A stretch of 64,000 bases of DNA from Raphanus sativus (lineage: Eukaryota > Streptophyta > Magnoliopsida > Brassicales > Brassicaceae), in NCBI RefSeq assembly GCF_000801105.2, contig NC_079519.1, positions 27,689,288 to 27,753,287 of the forward strand, written 5' to 3'. Every line of letters starts with the position of its first letter. Positions within the stretch are counted from its first letter, which is position 1. The notes beneath the pieces were generated by a model. The model was not told where the DNA came from. It ran no database searches and saw only the letters and a list, made by a program, of their open reading frames with translations. Position numbers and translations under genes: made by a program. This document shows, in pieces, positions 49,536 to 60,614 of the stretch.

Positions 49536-49938
49536 CCTCTTTTATGGAAATTATTTTTTTATTAGTTATTAATTATTTTAAATAAATAATTCTTTTAAAA
49601 ATAATCCTTTATTTATATGCATATATAATCCTTTATTTTAATTTTTAATTATATTTTTTAAAAATATTTTTTTATAATCATTTTACAATTTCTTTTCATA
49701 TTTTCCAATTTTTAAATTGTTTTTTAATTCGTAAATGCTTTCAAAATTGGAAAATTTGAAAAAATTATTATAATTTTTTTTTTGGTGACAAAAACTTAAA
49801 AAAATGTTATATGAAGGAATTGCTTTTAGATTATTTTGTTTTGTTTGTATAATGAGAGACAAGAGAAAAAGATAGAAATATTCTTGATATCTGCATTGAT
49901 ATAAATAGAAAGAAATATAGAATGTAATCAATAAACTG

Positions 49939-50006
49939 TGTGTCGCAGTGGTTAATGGTGCGATGAATTATAGTCTAGGCCCGGGTTCGAATCTCCCCCT
50001 CCTCTT
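49939..50006 (+). repeat. tRNA-derived SINE-like unit 3
   Basis: GCAGTGGTTAATGGTGCGAT (A-box-like) is followed by CCCGGGTTCGAATCTCCCC (good B box GGTTCGAATC). It is the mirror partner of unit 1 in the opposite arm. Confidence 0.65.
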
Positions 50007-50254
50007 TTGTAGCAATTTATTTTTATTAGTTATTAATTATTTAAAAAATTAAAAGCCACGTAATATTTCCGATTGACATATAACGGACCGTTATTTTTGA
50101 CTAACAGAAAATTGGTCAATGTATGTAAAAGCCGAATGTTGTTAGTTGGTGTATGAAATTTGAATATTTGATGTATGAATTCCGATTTCCCGTATGTATG
50201 GTAATAATTTATAATCTCAAATGGCGGGAGGCTCGCTCACTGTTTCAGTTTCGC

Positions 50255-50427
50255 AATAACTATGGGCTTTTTTAATATTAAGAGGGTTTAGACAGTAAGT
50301 ATGTGCTAGTGAAAGGCCGAATACGTTAAAGGCCCAGCCCAAACCTAACGGACTGTGAAGGCGAGAGAGAGAGAAGAGCGATACGTGTTTCCTTCTTCCT
50401 TCCTCCTGCTCCTCCTTCCTTCTCTGA

Positions 50428-50468
<41 letters not shown>

Positions 50469-50594
50469 AATCAGACAACGAAGGAAGGAAGGAAGGGGGA
50501 AAATTGATAGAAAAGATAAGAAGGAAAGGATCGTAAAAATCGGAGAGAGAGATAGAGATAGATCAGATCAGATCTGTCGGTTGCGTGGGTTGGA
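50255..50594 (+). promoter_or_regulatory. Promoter and leader of the ORMDL gene
   Basis: Site II-type motifs TATGGGCTT (50261) and GGCCCAGCCCA (50331), typical of housekeeping plant promoters, precede a purine-rich leader with an uninterrupted GA run at 50431-50464. No ATG occurs in the leader between the GA run and the start codon. Confidence 0.5.
50431..50464 (+). repeat. (GA)17 microsatellite in the ORMDL leader
   Basis: Perfect GA repeat in the presumed 5' untranslated region; GAGA tracts are common near plant start sites. Confidence 0.95.
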
Positions 50595-51827
50595 ATGATG
50601 TACGTGAGAGCGTTGCCGACGACGGACGTGAATCGGAACACGGAGTGGTTCACGTATCCAGGGGTGTGGACGACTTACATCCTCATCCTATTCTTCTCAT
50701 GGCTCCTCGTTCTCTCCATCTTCAATTGTTCCCCTGGCATGGCCTGGACCATCGTCCACCTCGCCCATTTCGCCGTAAGCCCCCAAAAAAAGAGATCTCA
50801 TTCAATTCAATTCAATTCAATGGATTGTCTGAATCTTCTTCTTCTTCTTGTTCTTGTTAATAGGTTACGTATCATTTGTTTCACTGGAAGAAGGGAACAC
50901 CGTTTGGGGATGACCAGGGGGTCTACAATAGGCTGACTTGGTGGGAACAGATTGACAACGGCAAGCAACTCACTCGCAATCGCAAGTTCCTCACTCTTGT
51001 TCCCGTTGTCTTGTAAGCCCCCCCTCTCTCCCCTATAACCACCTTGTGTAGGTTTCATTTGTTCCGCCTTGTCTTCAATTTGCTTCGGATAGTTGCTTGT
51101 GTATTATTATTATTATCTGACCCTCTTATGTGCCTGAAGCATATTATGTGCCTTTGCAATATTATTTCCAAATTATTCAAAGAGGAAATGTCTCCTTCCT
51201 TTCCTTTTCTCACTTTCCTTTATTTATGATTGTCTTTCATTTGGGAAAGATATTGGAGTCACTTGTGTTGAGAGCTATTAGAACATTGCTATAGTTATTT
51301 TATTCACTCTCTCTCTCTTCTTTTCTTTTTTTGGTGTGTATCAGTAACCTCTTTCATTCTCCTTGTTTTATGTCTGTTATCATTCCTTAGGATTTTTTCT
51401 CCTAGTAGCCTTTGATTTAGCGTTGCTACAGGATTCCCACAGAAAGCTCTCTGAGAGCTGTAAGGAACATTGAACCATTGCCATAGCTATTTTATTACAC
51501 AATTCTAGATATAGTATGCTTGGACATGTTCCTTAGTGTTGTTGCTCAACATTCCCATATGGATTCTTCTGACCATCTCAAACTATACTTGCGACAAGAC
51601 AATTTAGATAATACTGTTAGAATGTTTGGACATAACTACATACTATTATTGGTGACATGTCAAACTTGTTTTTTTTTTTCACTCATAGGTACTTGATAGC
51701 ATCGCACACTACAGACTATCAAAATCCCATGCTGTTTCTGAACACGCTTGCTGTATTTATAATGGTTGTTGCAAAGTTCCCGCACATGCACAAGGTTCGC
51801 ATCTTTGGAATCAATGCCGAACAGTGA
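50595..51827 (+). CDS. ORMDL: ORMDL family protein (serine palmitoyltransferase regulator)
   Basis: Three exons: 50595-50774, 50864-51012 and 51689-51827, GT-AG and in frame, giving 155 residues. The sequence MYVRALPTTDVNRNTEWFTY, then TTYILILFFSWLLVLSIF (membrane helix), HLFHWKKGTPFGDDQGVY, LTWWEQIDNGKQLTRNRKFL, VVLYLIASHTTDYQNPMLFL and FPHMHKVRIFGIN covers the complete ORMDL domain of about 155 residues. ORMDL proteins are ER membrane proteins that bind serine palmitoyltransferase and restrain sphingolipid synthesis. The start has two consecutive ATGs; the family normally begins MYVRA, so 50598 may be used. Intron 2 is long (676 bp). Whether it is the ORM1 or ORM2 orthologue cannot be decided here. 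Confidence 0.95.
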
Positions 51828-52684
51828 AAGCACCTTGAGCTATGAGATTTGTTGTGGTAAATCAATCTGATCATGAATCCTTGAAGTAGAAAATACATAT
51901 GCCACTTTCGTCTTCTTCTTCTTTTCCTTAGATTTTTCTTTTCCTTATTTATGTAAAAACCAAATAAGTCATTCAAGAGTGGGTTTGTAAGTCTGAACCC
52001 GTGATTTAGTGATTTTTCTTCAAAAATCATTTACTAATACAAATATACATAATATACAAGCGACATAGTCATTTAGACCTTAAAATTGTTTGTATGCATT
52101 TCATCCAAATCCTTCCTTTCCATGAAATTAGTATTTTTTTTCATTTGTTCACACTTTAATTTATACAATATAATTTCTGGTTTTAGATATTAATCAGGTT
52201 TTCTGTTTCAAATATTGTGTTGTACTTAGTTAAACCTGAATATTAAATAAAGATCTAATGAAACAAAAACGAAACATAAAATTTTTGAAATATGAAATAT
52301 TTTTGCTATAGTTTTTTTGGTTCAAATGTAATTTTCGACAAGTAAAATTAGAAAGTAAAAACAATGAAATTAGAGAAAAAAACTTAAAACTATGTGCAAA
52401 CCCACCAAATCCGATAAAACTGAAGCGAAAATACATTGAACTCAATAAACTCGATTATATAAAAAAGGAAATACATTACATATTAAACTAAGTATTTAAA
52501 TTAATTATTATTGTAACATATATTTATTTTAAATATTTAATGAGATCTTGGAGTATTTTGGATATTTATTCGGGACTTAAATTGGATTTGGTATGAATAT
52601 TTTTTCTGAAGTTTTGAAAATTATGAGCTTTTTCACATATCAATTCGGATTCAGATTTGGTAAAAATCAAAACCGGAATAATCA
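51828..52684. other. 3' flank of ORMDL and AT-rich intergenic DNA
   Basis: Presumed 3' untranslated region to about 52050, then AT-rich DNA with GGATTTGGT/ATTCGGATT traces of a decayed TTCGG-type element near 52545-52680. Confidence 0.5.
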
Positions 52685-52693
52685 TAAAATAAA

Positions 52694-53527
52694 GAGTTAT
52701 TCTTGGGTTCACTCCTAGGGTGAACCTTTAGATTCACCAACCAATAGGAATCAAGTATTTCATAATTAATATTTTTCAAAAAAAGAAACAAAATATTATC
52801 AAATTATATATTGTTTTCAAAATAAATAAAATAAAAACAAATGAAAATAATAGTAGTTACAAAAATGATTTTAAAAAAATATTTTTAACATCGTCAAAAA
52901 AATACTAAACCCTAAACTTTAAATCCTAAATCCTAAACCCTTGGGTATATCCTAAACCCTTGGGTATATCCTAAACCCTTGGATATACGCTAAACCATTA
53001 GATAATCTTACACTCTAAACTCTAAATTCTAGTATATGCAAAAAAACAGATATTTTAATGTCGTCATCGAAACACTAAACCATAAACTATAAATCATAAA
53101 CCCTTGAATAAATCTTAAACACTTGGATAATCCTAAATTTTAAATCAAAAACACTAAACACTAAAACACTAAATCTTAAAAATACTAAACCCTTAATCCT
53201 AATCTCTAAACTTTTTTTAGGAATAAGGATTTGGTATTTTTTAAGATTTAGTGTTTAATGTTTTTAATTTAGAGTTTAGTATTTATCCAAGGGTTTAGGA
53301 TTTAAAGTTTAGGTTTAGAGTTTAGTGTTTTAATGACATAGTTAATATATTTTTTTTTTGCATATATTACTATTTTTATTTATTTTTAACATTTTTTATT
53401 TAAAAATATAATATAACTCCATAATATTTTGTTTCCTTTTAAAAAATTTATCAATTGTAAAATGACTAATTCCTATTGGTTGGGTGAATATAAAGGTTCA
53501 CTCTAGAAGTGAAGACAAGAATAAATC
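52694..53527. mobile_element. Mutator-type MITE with telomere-like interior, copy 2 (834 bp)
   Basis: A perfect 9-bp duplication, TAAAATAAA, lies at 52685-52693 and 53528-53536. The left end GAGTTATTCTTGGGTTCACT and the right end GTGAAGACAAGAATAAATC are inverted repeats and match copy 1 (13222-13865), including ACCAATAGGAAT just inside. The interior holds TAAACCCT/AGGGTTTA tracts facing both ways. Confidence 0.88.
52905..53335. repeat. Degenerate telomere-like tracts inside MITE copy 2
   Basis: The left half reads CCTAAACCCTTGGGTATAT in tandem (three near-identical units from about 52930 to 52990). The right half carries the opposite strand, AAGGGTTTAGGATTTA. The two halves form an inverted pair around 53190-53220. 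Confidence 0.8.
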
Positions 53528-54547
53528 TAAAATAAATGTCAATCATTATTTACTCAGATTTAATTTGGTTCGGAGGGGATCACAAGGCTTGCTTCTAGTT
53601 TTTCTTTTATTTTCTGCTTCTAGTTTGTTATTTTGTTAGAAGTTTTTGTAATATTTAATAGAATGGGAATTTACAAAAACAACTCATATTTCACCGTTAC
53701 CATCATTTTCATGCTTTACACCCAATCAACATGTTTTTAATCTGCTCTGGGTGGATAGAGGACGGTAGATTGAAAAAGAAAGCAGTGGGACTGCGGGAAC
53801 TATCCGAGAGGAATCTTGGGTTTGCTCCACTCATTTTTCTGATGTCTTTTTTAAACTTGTAGAATTTGAATTAAAATGACTTCTTCCTAAAGTTGCCTTA
53901 AGAAACTGAGCGAGTTTTGAGTTTATCCCTTATCATATGTTAGCTGGTTTGAGTTTTATTCTCACTTCTCATGTTGAAGTTTGATGTGTACCACTTCTCC
54001 ATCTTTCCTTATAATTCAAATTTAAGATGACCAAAAAAATAAACTAAGCGAGTTGTGGTTCTCTCTCTTCAGAAACCGATTTTTTTCTCTTCAAATACCA
54101 CTTCGGCCCAAACAAATTTTCCCATATCCAAATGCTTTGTCGTCTTTTATTCTAAGAGTTTTTTTTCACCATGCGCAGAAAAAATATTTTAAATATAATA
54201 TTATTTTATTTTAAGGGAAATTTTTAATTTACATTTTAATATTATTATTTTTATATATTTTAACTGCATTTGCTTGAAAAGAATAAAGCATAGATGAAAT
54301 TTTGTAGTTTTGTTCATTTTGATTTAGTTTAACTAGTTCACTTTAATTTTATTTAAATTTCAACAGAATTAAAATTTATTTTTTAAAAATAATTTTTATA
54401 TTATACTGTATTTAGTTATTTATATTTTAAATATGTCTATAATTCCTTAATTTTAAATATATTTAATTTAAATATATAAATTCTAATAAATTTTATATTT
54501 TGTTTATTTTGGTTAAAATATGTTAAACTGTTGAAAATAATATGTTA

Positions 54548-54749
54548 ATCATATAAAAATAAGTTAATGATGATATAAGATTTGTTAGTCATTACTATAT
54601 TTAAAACCATTGCCAAAAATATAATTTTAAAAGAAATTGTACAAGTAAATCATATAAAAATAATTTAATGATGATATAAGATTTGTTAGTCATTACTATA
54701 TTTAAAACCATTGCCAAAAATATAATTTTTAAAAGAAACTGTACAAGTC
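54548..54749. repeat. Tandem duplication, two 101-bp units
   Basis: CATATAAAAATAA at 54550 and 54651 starts two nearly identical units containing GATATAAGATTTGTTAGTC and ending in AAACTGTACAAGT or AAATTGTACAAGT. Confidence 0.92.
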
Positions 54750-54949
54750 ACAATTAAATCAATGCAACATCAAAGTTTTTGAAGATCATGTCATCTTTTT
54801 TCTATTAAGAATAAATGGATTGATGACATATATGCAAATAAATTGTTCAGAGATTTTCAACAAAAATAATTCACAAATAATGTTTAGGGGATTGTCTTTT
54901 AATCTTGATGTATTTTTTTAATATTTTCGAATTTAAACGACATTTTTCT

Positions 54950-55485
54950 AAGATCATTTCCGATGGTACTTCATTTTTAAGAAAAACATCAAAATTTAAA
55001 GAAAATTATCTCCAATAGTGCATCATTTTTGAGGGAGCTAATGAGGCACCACTGAATGTGGTTTTCCCTCATTTTGATATTTCCTTCATTCTATGTTAAG
55101 TTTTTATTTATAAATTACTCTTTTAAATTTTATATAATTTTTATATGTTAAAATACTCAATGTTTGTTTTATACTTTAAAATTTATTAGTATTTTCATAA
55201 TATAACTATATGTTTATATAAACACTTATATTCTTTTATAAATTAAACTTATATACATAATGAATATCTAACTAAAATAAAATCGTATTTGGATAAAATT
55301 TGTAAGTTTTTAAAATAACAACTATTATTTTAAAATTAAAAATAAGTAGTAACAACATAATATATTTGAAATTATTTTTTAGGGGGAAAATGAGGAAAAC
55401 TGTTAGAGCAAAAATGTAACTCATTTTTGGTTTACCTCATTTTGATGAGAAAAAAAATGAGAATAGTCATTAGAGATGCCCTAAA
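54950..55485. mobile_element. Probable MITE of the CATCTC(T/C)AATG family
   Basis: The left end AGATCATTTCCGATGGTACT and the right end, reversed, AGGGCATCTCTAATGACTAT are loosely inverted. TTCATTTTT/AAAAATGAG motifs recur inside. No exact duplication was read. Confidence 0.45.
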
Positions 55486-55748
55486 GTTGCCTTTAGAAAC
55501 TGAACTAGTTGTGGTTCTCTTTCTCCTCAAAAGCCACTTCTGACTCAAACAAATTTTCCCATATCCAAATGTTTTCTCTTAAATGACAAACAAAGAACCA
55601 AATGATATAAAAAGCATGCGACTAATATAAAAGGGATGATATTAACTAAAAATATGAGGTCTTCTATGTCTTAAAAGAGTATTATGACCATTTATCTCCT
55701 CTTATAGAATCAAATCAATTGTACAACAGTCTTCAATTACACTAAATT

Positions 55749-56396
55749 ACTAGATTTTGACCCGCGCTTTTGAAGCGCGGGATATTTTACGATGAAAAAT
55801 TTCACTAATAATTTAACAAATATTTTGGTTATTTTTAAAGAGTGTGTATTTAAAATATTTTTGCATTTAAATCAGTATTTTTAAATTTAACCTGATTGTG
55901 ATTATACATGTTAATCCGGAGATCTGACAATTCAATTTATGTTTTTAAAATATTCATATTAAAAAATCACTAAAACCCGAGACTAACCGATTGAACTGAT
56001 GGATGACCGATATGTAATCTAATTGGATTTAAATTGTAATAGTTTCATAATTTGTAATCTTATAATCGAAATTTTAAAGTTCACTATTTTGCAATTTATG
56101 AAATTATGACATTTCTACAAAATTTTAAAGAGAAAATGATAGATATAAAATAACTAAGATTAATTATTGTATTATTTGGAAATATTGATAGTAGTATAAA
56201 AAATATATTATTTGAAAACATTGATAGTAGTATAAAGAAATAAGTATATTGTTTGGAAACATGGATAATAGTATAAAGAAAGGAACATTAGTGACTTAAT
56301 GTATGTTTAACTATAAAATATAAAGGTGTATTTAATTTAAAAACTTACAAAATAAATGTTAGGTCTAACAGAATGTTTCTGTTTTAATAAGATAGA
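55749..56396 (-). mobile_element. Non-autonomous Helitron (648 bp), - orientation
   Basis: Read on the minus strand it starts TCTATCTTATTAAAACAG after A and ends with the hairpin CCCGCGCTTCAAAAGCGCGG, then TCAAAATCTAGT. It is nearly identical to 41944-42590 in inverted orientation. The base after the 3' end is A, not the expected T. Confidence 0.87.
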
Positions 56397-56645
56397 TTTC
56401 ATTTGAGATGCACTACACCATTCGGTACTGAAACAAACATAATCAATAACAGTTAGATAATTAACTGGGATTGATAATAATACAAAGCCATTCATCCCCA
56501 ACCCAACAAGTTAAAGATAGTAAACACCCAGAGGGTAGTTAGTTAACCTTCATCTTCTAAAATTTGGATGAACAATTTAAACTGCACGCTTCTCTTTTCT
56601 TTAGTTCTTTTTTTTTCTCTTATAAGAAACTCTCCTTGACTATAA

Positions 56646-57903
56646 TTATTGCCATGGTCCACCAGCAGAGGCAGCCGAGTCACCAGCACTTAGCATGCCA
56701 TTCCAAAACCCAACAGAATTGTCAGCTTCTCCTTCTTCTTTCTCACGCTCATGATCATTCCCATTGGCACCACCACTATTGGTGCTTGATGATGAAACAT
56801 GAAGTTTCAGGCTCTCAAAAAGCAGCAAAGGCCTTCCAATGTCAGTGCCACTGGACCCCTCTTCTTGATGTATAGGATCCCCACCATCAAGAGAGAACCC
56901 CAAAGGTGGTCTCATGAACTCTTGAAACTGTGGGTAACTCAGACCAAATCCAGGTGATGCTGCGGTGAACACCGACGAATCATGAACGTTAGGATAAGTC
57001 ACGAAAGTAGGGTGTGAGTTAGAGGAGGTGGCCGAGGAATTAGAGATCCCTAAAAGCTCCAAAGCCGATGAGGTTGATACAAGTGCACTGCTGGGCGCTA
57101 CTTGTAGAAACTCAGGAATACTTTGATGATGATGATGATGACCAATCCCAAACCCTTGAGAAAACGCTGAATTGAGATCTTTGGCCTCGTGGGCGTTACC
57201 AAGACCATGAGAGTACGCCAACTCTTGAACTTTAGCCGCCGCTGCCACGTGGTTATTCTCAGCAGTCTTAAGGTTTAGCTGTTGAAGTGGTGGTGGCGTT
57301 TTGTTGTCGGCAAAAAGAGTTTTCTTTGAAGAGGAAGAGGAGCTGGAATTGGAAGAAGAGGAAGATCTCTTGTTCTTCCGGATGCCACCGCCGATGGGTA
57401 TGTTCCTGAGGGAGCCACCTTGGGTCCAATATCTCTTGCAGTCTTTACAGAAGTACCTGGGCTGAGTGAGGCTGTAGTTGTTGTAGTAACAGAACTTGGT
57501 GTTTAGGGAGTTGCATCTTGGACAGTTCAAAGCCTGGTCTTTCTCCGGTTTTGCCTTCTTCTCCACTGGAGCAGCAGCAGCAGCAGCAGCAGCAGCGGCA
57601 GGATTTGACTGTCTCAAGCATGTCTCGTTCATTGGCGTCACAATATATTCCTTTTTTGGCAGGAACAAACAAACAAAGAATATAAGCTTTTGCTATTAGA
57701 TCCCACGAGAAAATTAACTTTTCAAAAAGTGAAAACTTTTATCAGAAAATATAAAGTTTAAAGAGAACTCAGTTTTTGATCCAAAAAAATAAAAAGAGAA
57801 CTCAGTTAATTTTAGAAAGCAGCTTCCCTTGTGATACAAAGGAGGAAGAGATGAGTAAATATATTAAATCAATAAATACCTGAGGCCATTTAGCTGTGTC
57901 CAT
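56646..57903 (-). CDS. DOF1.8: Dof zinc-finger transcription factor
   Basis: Two exons, 57903-57880 (only eight codons, MDTAKWPQ) and 57650-56646, giving 342 residues. The Dof finger (about 47-100) reads [20 protein letters not shown], then [20 protein letters not shown] and LRNIPIGGG, with the CX2C-CX2C zinc ligands and all core residues present, so it should bind AAAG sites. A polyAla stretch lies before the finger (GCA-rich, near 57570-57600). PolySer follows the basic tail, polyHis ([10 protein letters not shown]) lies mid-protein, and the C-terminus [15 protein letters not shown] carries the WxGML-type motif of this Dof clade. It matches Arabidopsis DOF1.8 (At1g64620, VDOF2), a vascular Dof implicated in vein pattern and lignin control; that function is inferred from the family. 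Confidence 0.93.
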
Positions 57904-58433
57904 GGCTATGGATATTTTCAAGCTGATCAAAAACCCTGCAATAGCTAATGAGAGAAACAAAGGTAGAGAGAGATAAAAGAAGAAGTGTGTGGGGGGGGAA
58001 AGGTAAAGCTGGTTTTTTTTTAAGTAAGAAGAAGACGAAAAAAGAGAAGGTGAATTAATTAATTTATTTTAAATGTCACTAGTAAGTGTTGGCCTGAGCT
58101 TGATGGATTCTTCGTATGAGAGAGAGAAAATAGTCTGGCTTAAGTCCTGACACACACTCTCAAACTATGCACCCGCCGTCCCACTGAACCTTATTATTTA
58201 TTCTCTTCGTTTTCTGTCTTTTTCTTCATCACTATATAAAAAATATCATTCTGATCGTTCGTTTCGCTACTGTAGTATTTATTTGTCCATATAGTTTACT
58301 CTCAATTTATTCAAATTTTCCTCTAAAAATAGGTATGCATGCAGACTCATCATTTATTTGAGACACAATTTTGGTAGCAGTAAGATTCTTTATCTTTTAA
58401 TACATTACTGAAAAGAAAAGTTTTATAAAAATA
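57904..58433 (-). promoter_or_regulatory. Leader and promoter region of the Dof gene
   Basis: Purine-rich sequence on either side of a run of G (57990-58000) and AGAGAGAGA tracts near 58115-58125 lie upstream of the ATG on the minus strand. A leader of 60-120 bases is likely. Confidence 0.35.
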
Positions 58434-58446
58434 TCATCGGAAATAA

Positions 58447-59052
58447 GTGTATCACCCTTGTTAGTTATACACCATGTTCGAAAACTCGCTAGGCGCGAGT
58501 CGGGCGCTTGGTCTGGGCCTAGCGAGTTGAAAAAAAATCGGAGATTAATCGTCGATTAATCGGGGATTAATTTTTAACACTGTTTTTAATTTTCTGATAA
58601 TTATATATATATTAGTTAACGATTTGCATGAAGGACATTGTTTATTGATGCGGCCTAGTGGAAAGTGGCAAGGTTTATATTGCTTGGTTGTCAGGTTCGC
58701 TACCCAACTAGTGCGTTTTGCTCTTTTTTGTGTTTATTTTCATTAATGGCATAACCGTAAATTAACCATCATCTTCCTCAACATTTTTTTAGGGTTACGC
58801 AGACTTTTTTACAGAGCCGCCATGCTTTCTTTTACATATTTCTTCCATTCTTTTTGGGTTTTTCTTGCTGGGTATGGATTAAATTTGTAAATTTAACATG
58901 TATCTTCCGATTTCAAGCTTTAAAAACTTAAAAACGTGAATGATAATGGTGACTCCGATTTAATGGCCGCCTATGTCGAAATCGCTGCGCTTCACCACTG
59001 CGTAGCGCTTCTCCGGCCGCGTACTCGCCGGTGCGGCCGCGTTTTAGAACCC
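58447..59052. mobile_element. Insertion flanked by a 12-bp direct repeat, with a tRNA-like segment
   Basis: CATCGGAAATAA occurs at about 58435-58446 and 59053-59064. Between them, the left side has GTTCGAAAACTCGCTAGGCG and the right side CGGCCGCGTTTTAGAAC, loosely inverted to each other. GATGCGGCCTAGTGGAAAGT followed by TCAGGTTCGCTACCC (58650-58710) resembles RNA polymerase III A and B boxes. GC content near both ends is much higher than the surroundings. Confidence 0.55.
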
Positions 59053-59064
59053 TCATCGGAAATA

Positions 59065-59884
59065 ATTTATTCGGGCTTTTTAATCCTTTAAACTCTTCTC
59101 TTTTTCCAAAAAAATATTGTAGTAGTAGTTTTTTTTCTTAATTATACTCTAGTTTATTTACTATAACTATGTGTTTATGTTCGTAGTTTTTACTCAAAAA
59201 GACATCTAAGAAGAAAAAGAACCAATATAAAGAGAGTGGGATTCATTAATTTTGAATTAACAGTGAAAACTAAACTAAATTAAAAGAAATTACTGTTTTG
59301 GTTTGTAATGCGTGGGAGAGTGTGTGTAAAAATGCTAGAAAGTCAGGTAGGCCAACAAAATATCCGTAAATTTAATTCGATTTGATTCAAACTGAAAAAT
59401 CAGATATTCGTAACTTTACGAAACAAATCATATATTAATATACAATATTTTTAAAGCAAATACTAATATTTTTATGAACAAGGATACTCGACCCAATCCG
59501 TTATATGCATATATATATATATATACTTAAAATTATATATAAGTTGTATATTTTATATAAGTTTATATATTTTATTTACCAAATTAATTAAATTATTTAT
59601 TAAATTTTTTAAAAGTAAATAACTTTTGTAATAAATATTATTATTTTATATTATTTTAGAATTTTATTTATTTTTTAATTTTTAATTTATTTTTATACAT
59701 CGAATCAGATATCTGATCTAAAATTTAAAATTTTCTATATATACAAAATACCGGATATACAAATGATTAGAGATTGAATCAAATTGGATAATCAAATATT
59801 TGTACAAAATAGATCAGATCATGAATACCTCAAAAACCCGTATATCAGATTTCTCTCCCTGAAAGTGAAGTGTCATATTGTATA
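59065..59884. other. Intergenic stretch, no gene seen
   Basis: AT-rich. 59345-59850 holds ATATCCGTAA and AATCAGATAT motifs like 23190-23790, probably copies of one decayed family. A short TA run lies near 59507-59524. Confidence 0.5.
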
Positions 59885-60614
59885 TCTATACTATTAAAGT
59901 ACAAGCACATTTGGATTTTTACTCTGTTTACCCCTATTAAAGAGGCTTTATTTTGTATTCATTAATGACATTTTGGACATTCTGCATTGGTTTCTTTTTT
60001 AATTGTTTTTTATTTGTCATTAACCACCGGTTTCCTAATTCAATTTTGGTATGTGATTATTCCGTGTTTGATACTGCATCATTTTAATATTTTTCCAACC
60101 GGACATATTTGAAACTGCATCGTTTTTTCTCAAACTATTTAATGGTTTGGTTTTAAACCGCTTTTTCCTAAATATAATCCCAACTATCTAACAAAAATTA
60201 TTTATAAAAAATAAAAATTGTTTATTGGTTCAACCAGTGGTTCAACCGGTAACCGGATTTCGATTTTAATAGTTTTTATTGGATTTTTAAATTTTGTTTT
60301 TTTTTTCAAACCCGAACTGAATTTATCTTTGATCAACCGGTAATCCGTTCAACCGCAGGTCTAAGTCAAATTTCAAAACATCGATCAAAACTATAAAACT
60401 GTTATATTGATTTATATTTAAAATATCTAATTCAAAATTAAAAACCTAAAAATACATGTATAATGTAGTTTTACCGAACATAAATCTGGATATAAAATAC
60501 ATATATGAGACGGATTATATAAATACATATACAAGACGGATTATATAAATGTGATTATATAAAATTTTCACCAAACATAAACCCGCGCTTTGAAAGCGCG
60601 GATCAAAATCTAGT
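59885..60614 (+). mobile_element. Non-autonomous Helitron (730 bp), first of an end-to-end pair
   Basis: The 5' end TCTATACTATTAAAGTACAA follows a host A. The 3' end is the hairpin CCGCGCTTTGAAAGCGCGG, then ATCAAAATCTAGT. The next bases, ATACTATTAAAGTAGGATCC, are the start of a second copy. Confidence 0.85.

Larger units (their letters stand above)
48563..50191. mobile_element. Mutator-type element with long inverted arms holding tRNA-like (SINE-like) units (1629 bp)
   Basis: A 9-bp target-site duplication, GTATGTATG, lies at 48554-48562 and 50192-50200. The ends are GGGGAAATCGG and GGGAAATCGG (reversed), and the two arms are complementary over several hundred bases (for example AACGGTCCGTTATAT near 48731 pairs with ATATAACGGACCGTT near 50078). 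Each arm contains a tRNA-like segment. No transposase is encoded. Confidence 0.88.
53537..55748. other. Intergenic stretch, no gene seen
   Basis: AT-rich DNA with a tandem repeat and a MITE (listed separately). The phrase GAACCAC(A/T)TCTGACTC/CAAACAAATTTTCCCATATC occurs at about 54100 and 55530, so a segment there is duplicated. No coding content recognised. Confidence 0.5.

Noticed and set aside
49939..50006. A functional tRNA gene
   Set aside because: A and B boxes are present, but no acceptor stem or complete cloverleaf can be drawn. The unit is repeated in inverted orientation inside a transposon.
56564..56875. Plus-strand frame with a His-rich peptide beside the Dof gene
   Set aside because: It is antisense to the Dof coding exon, and the His-rich run is the reverse reading of its low-complexity codons.
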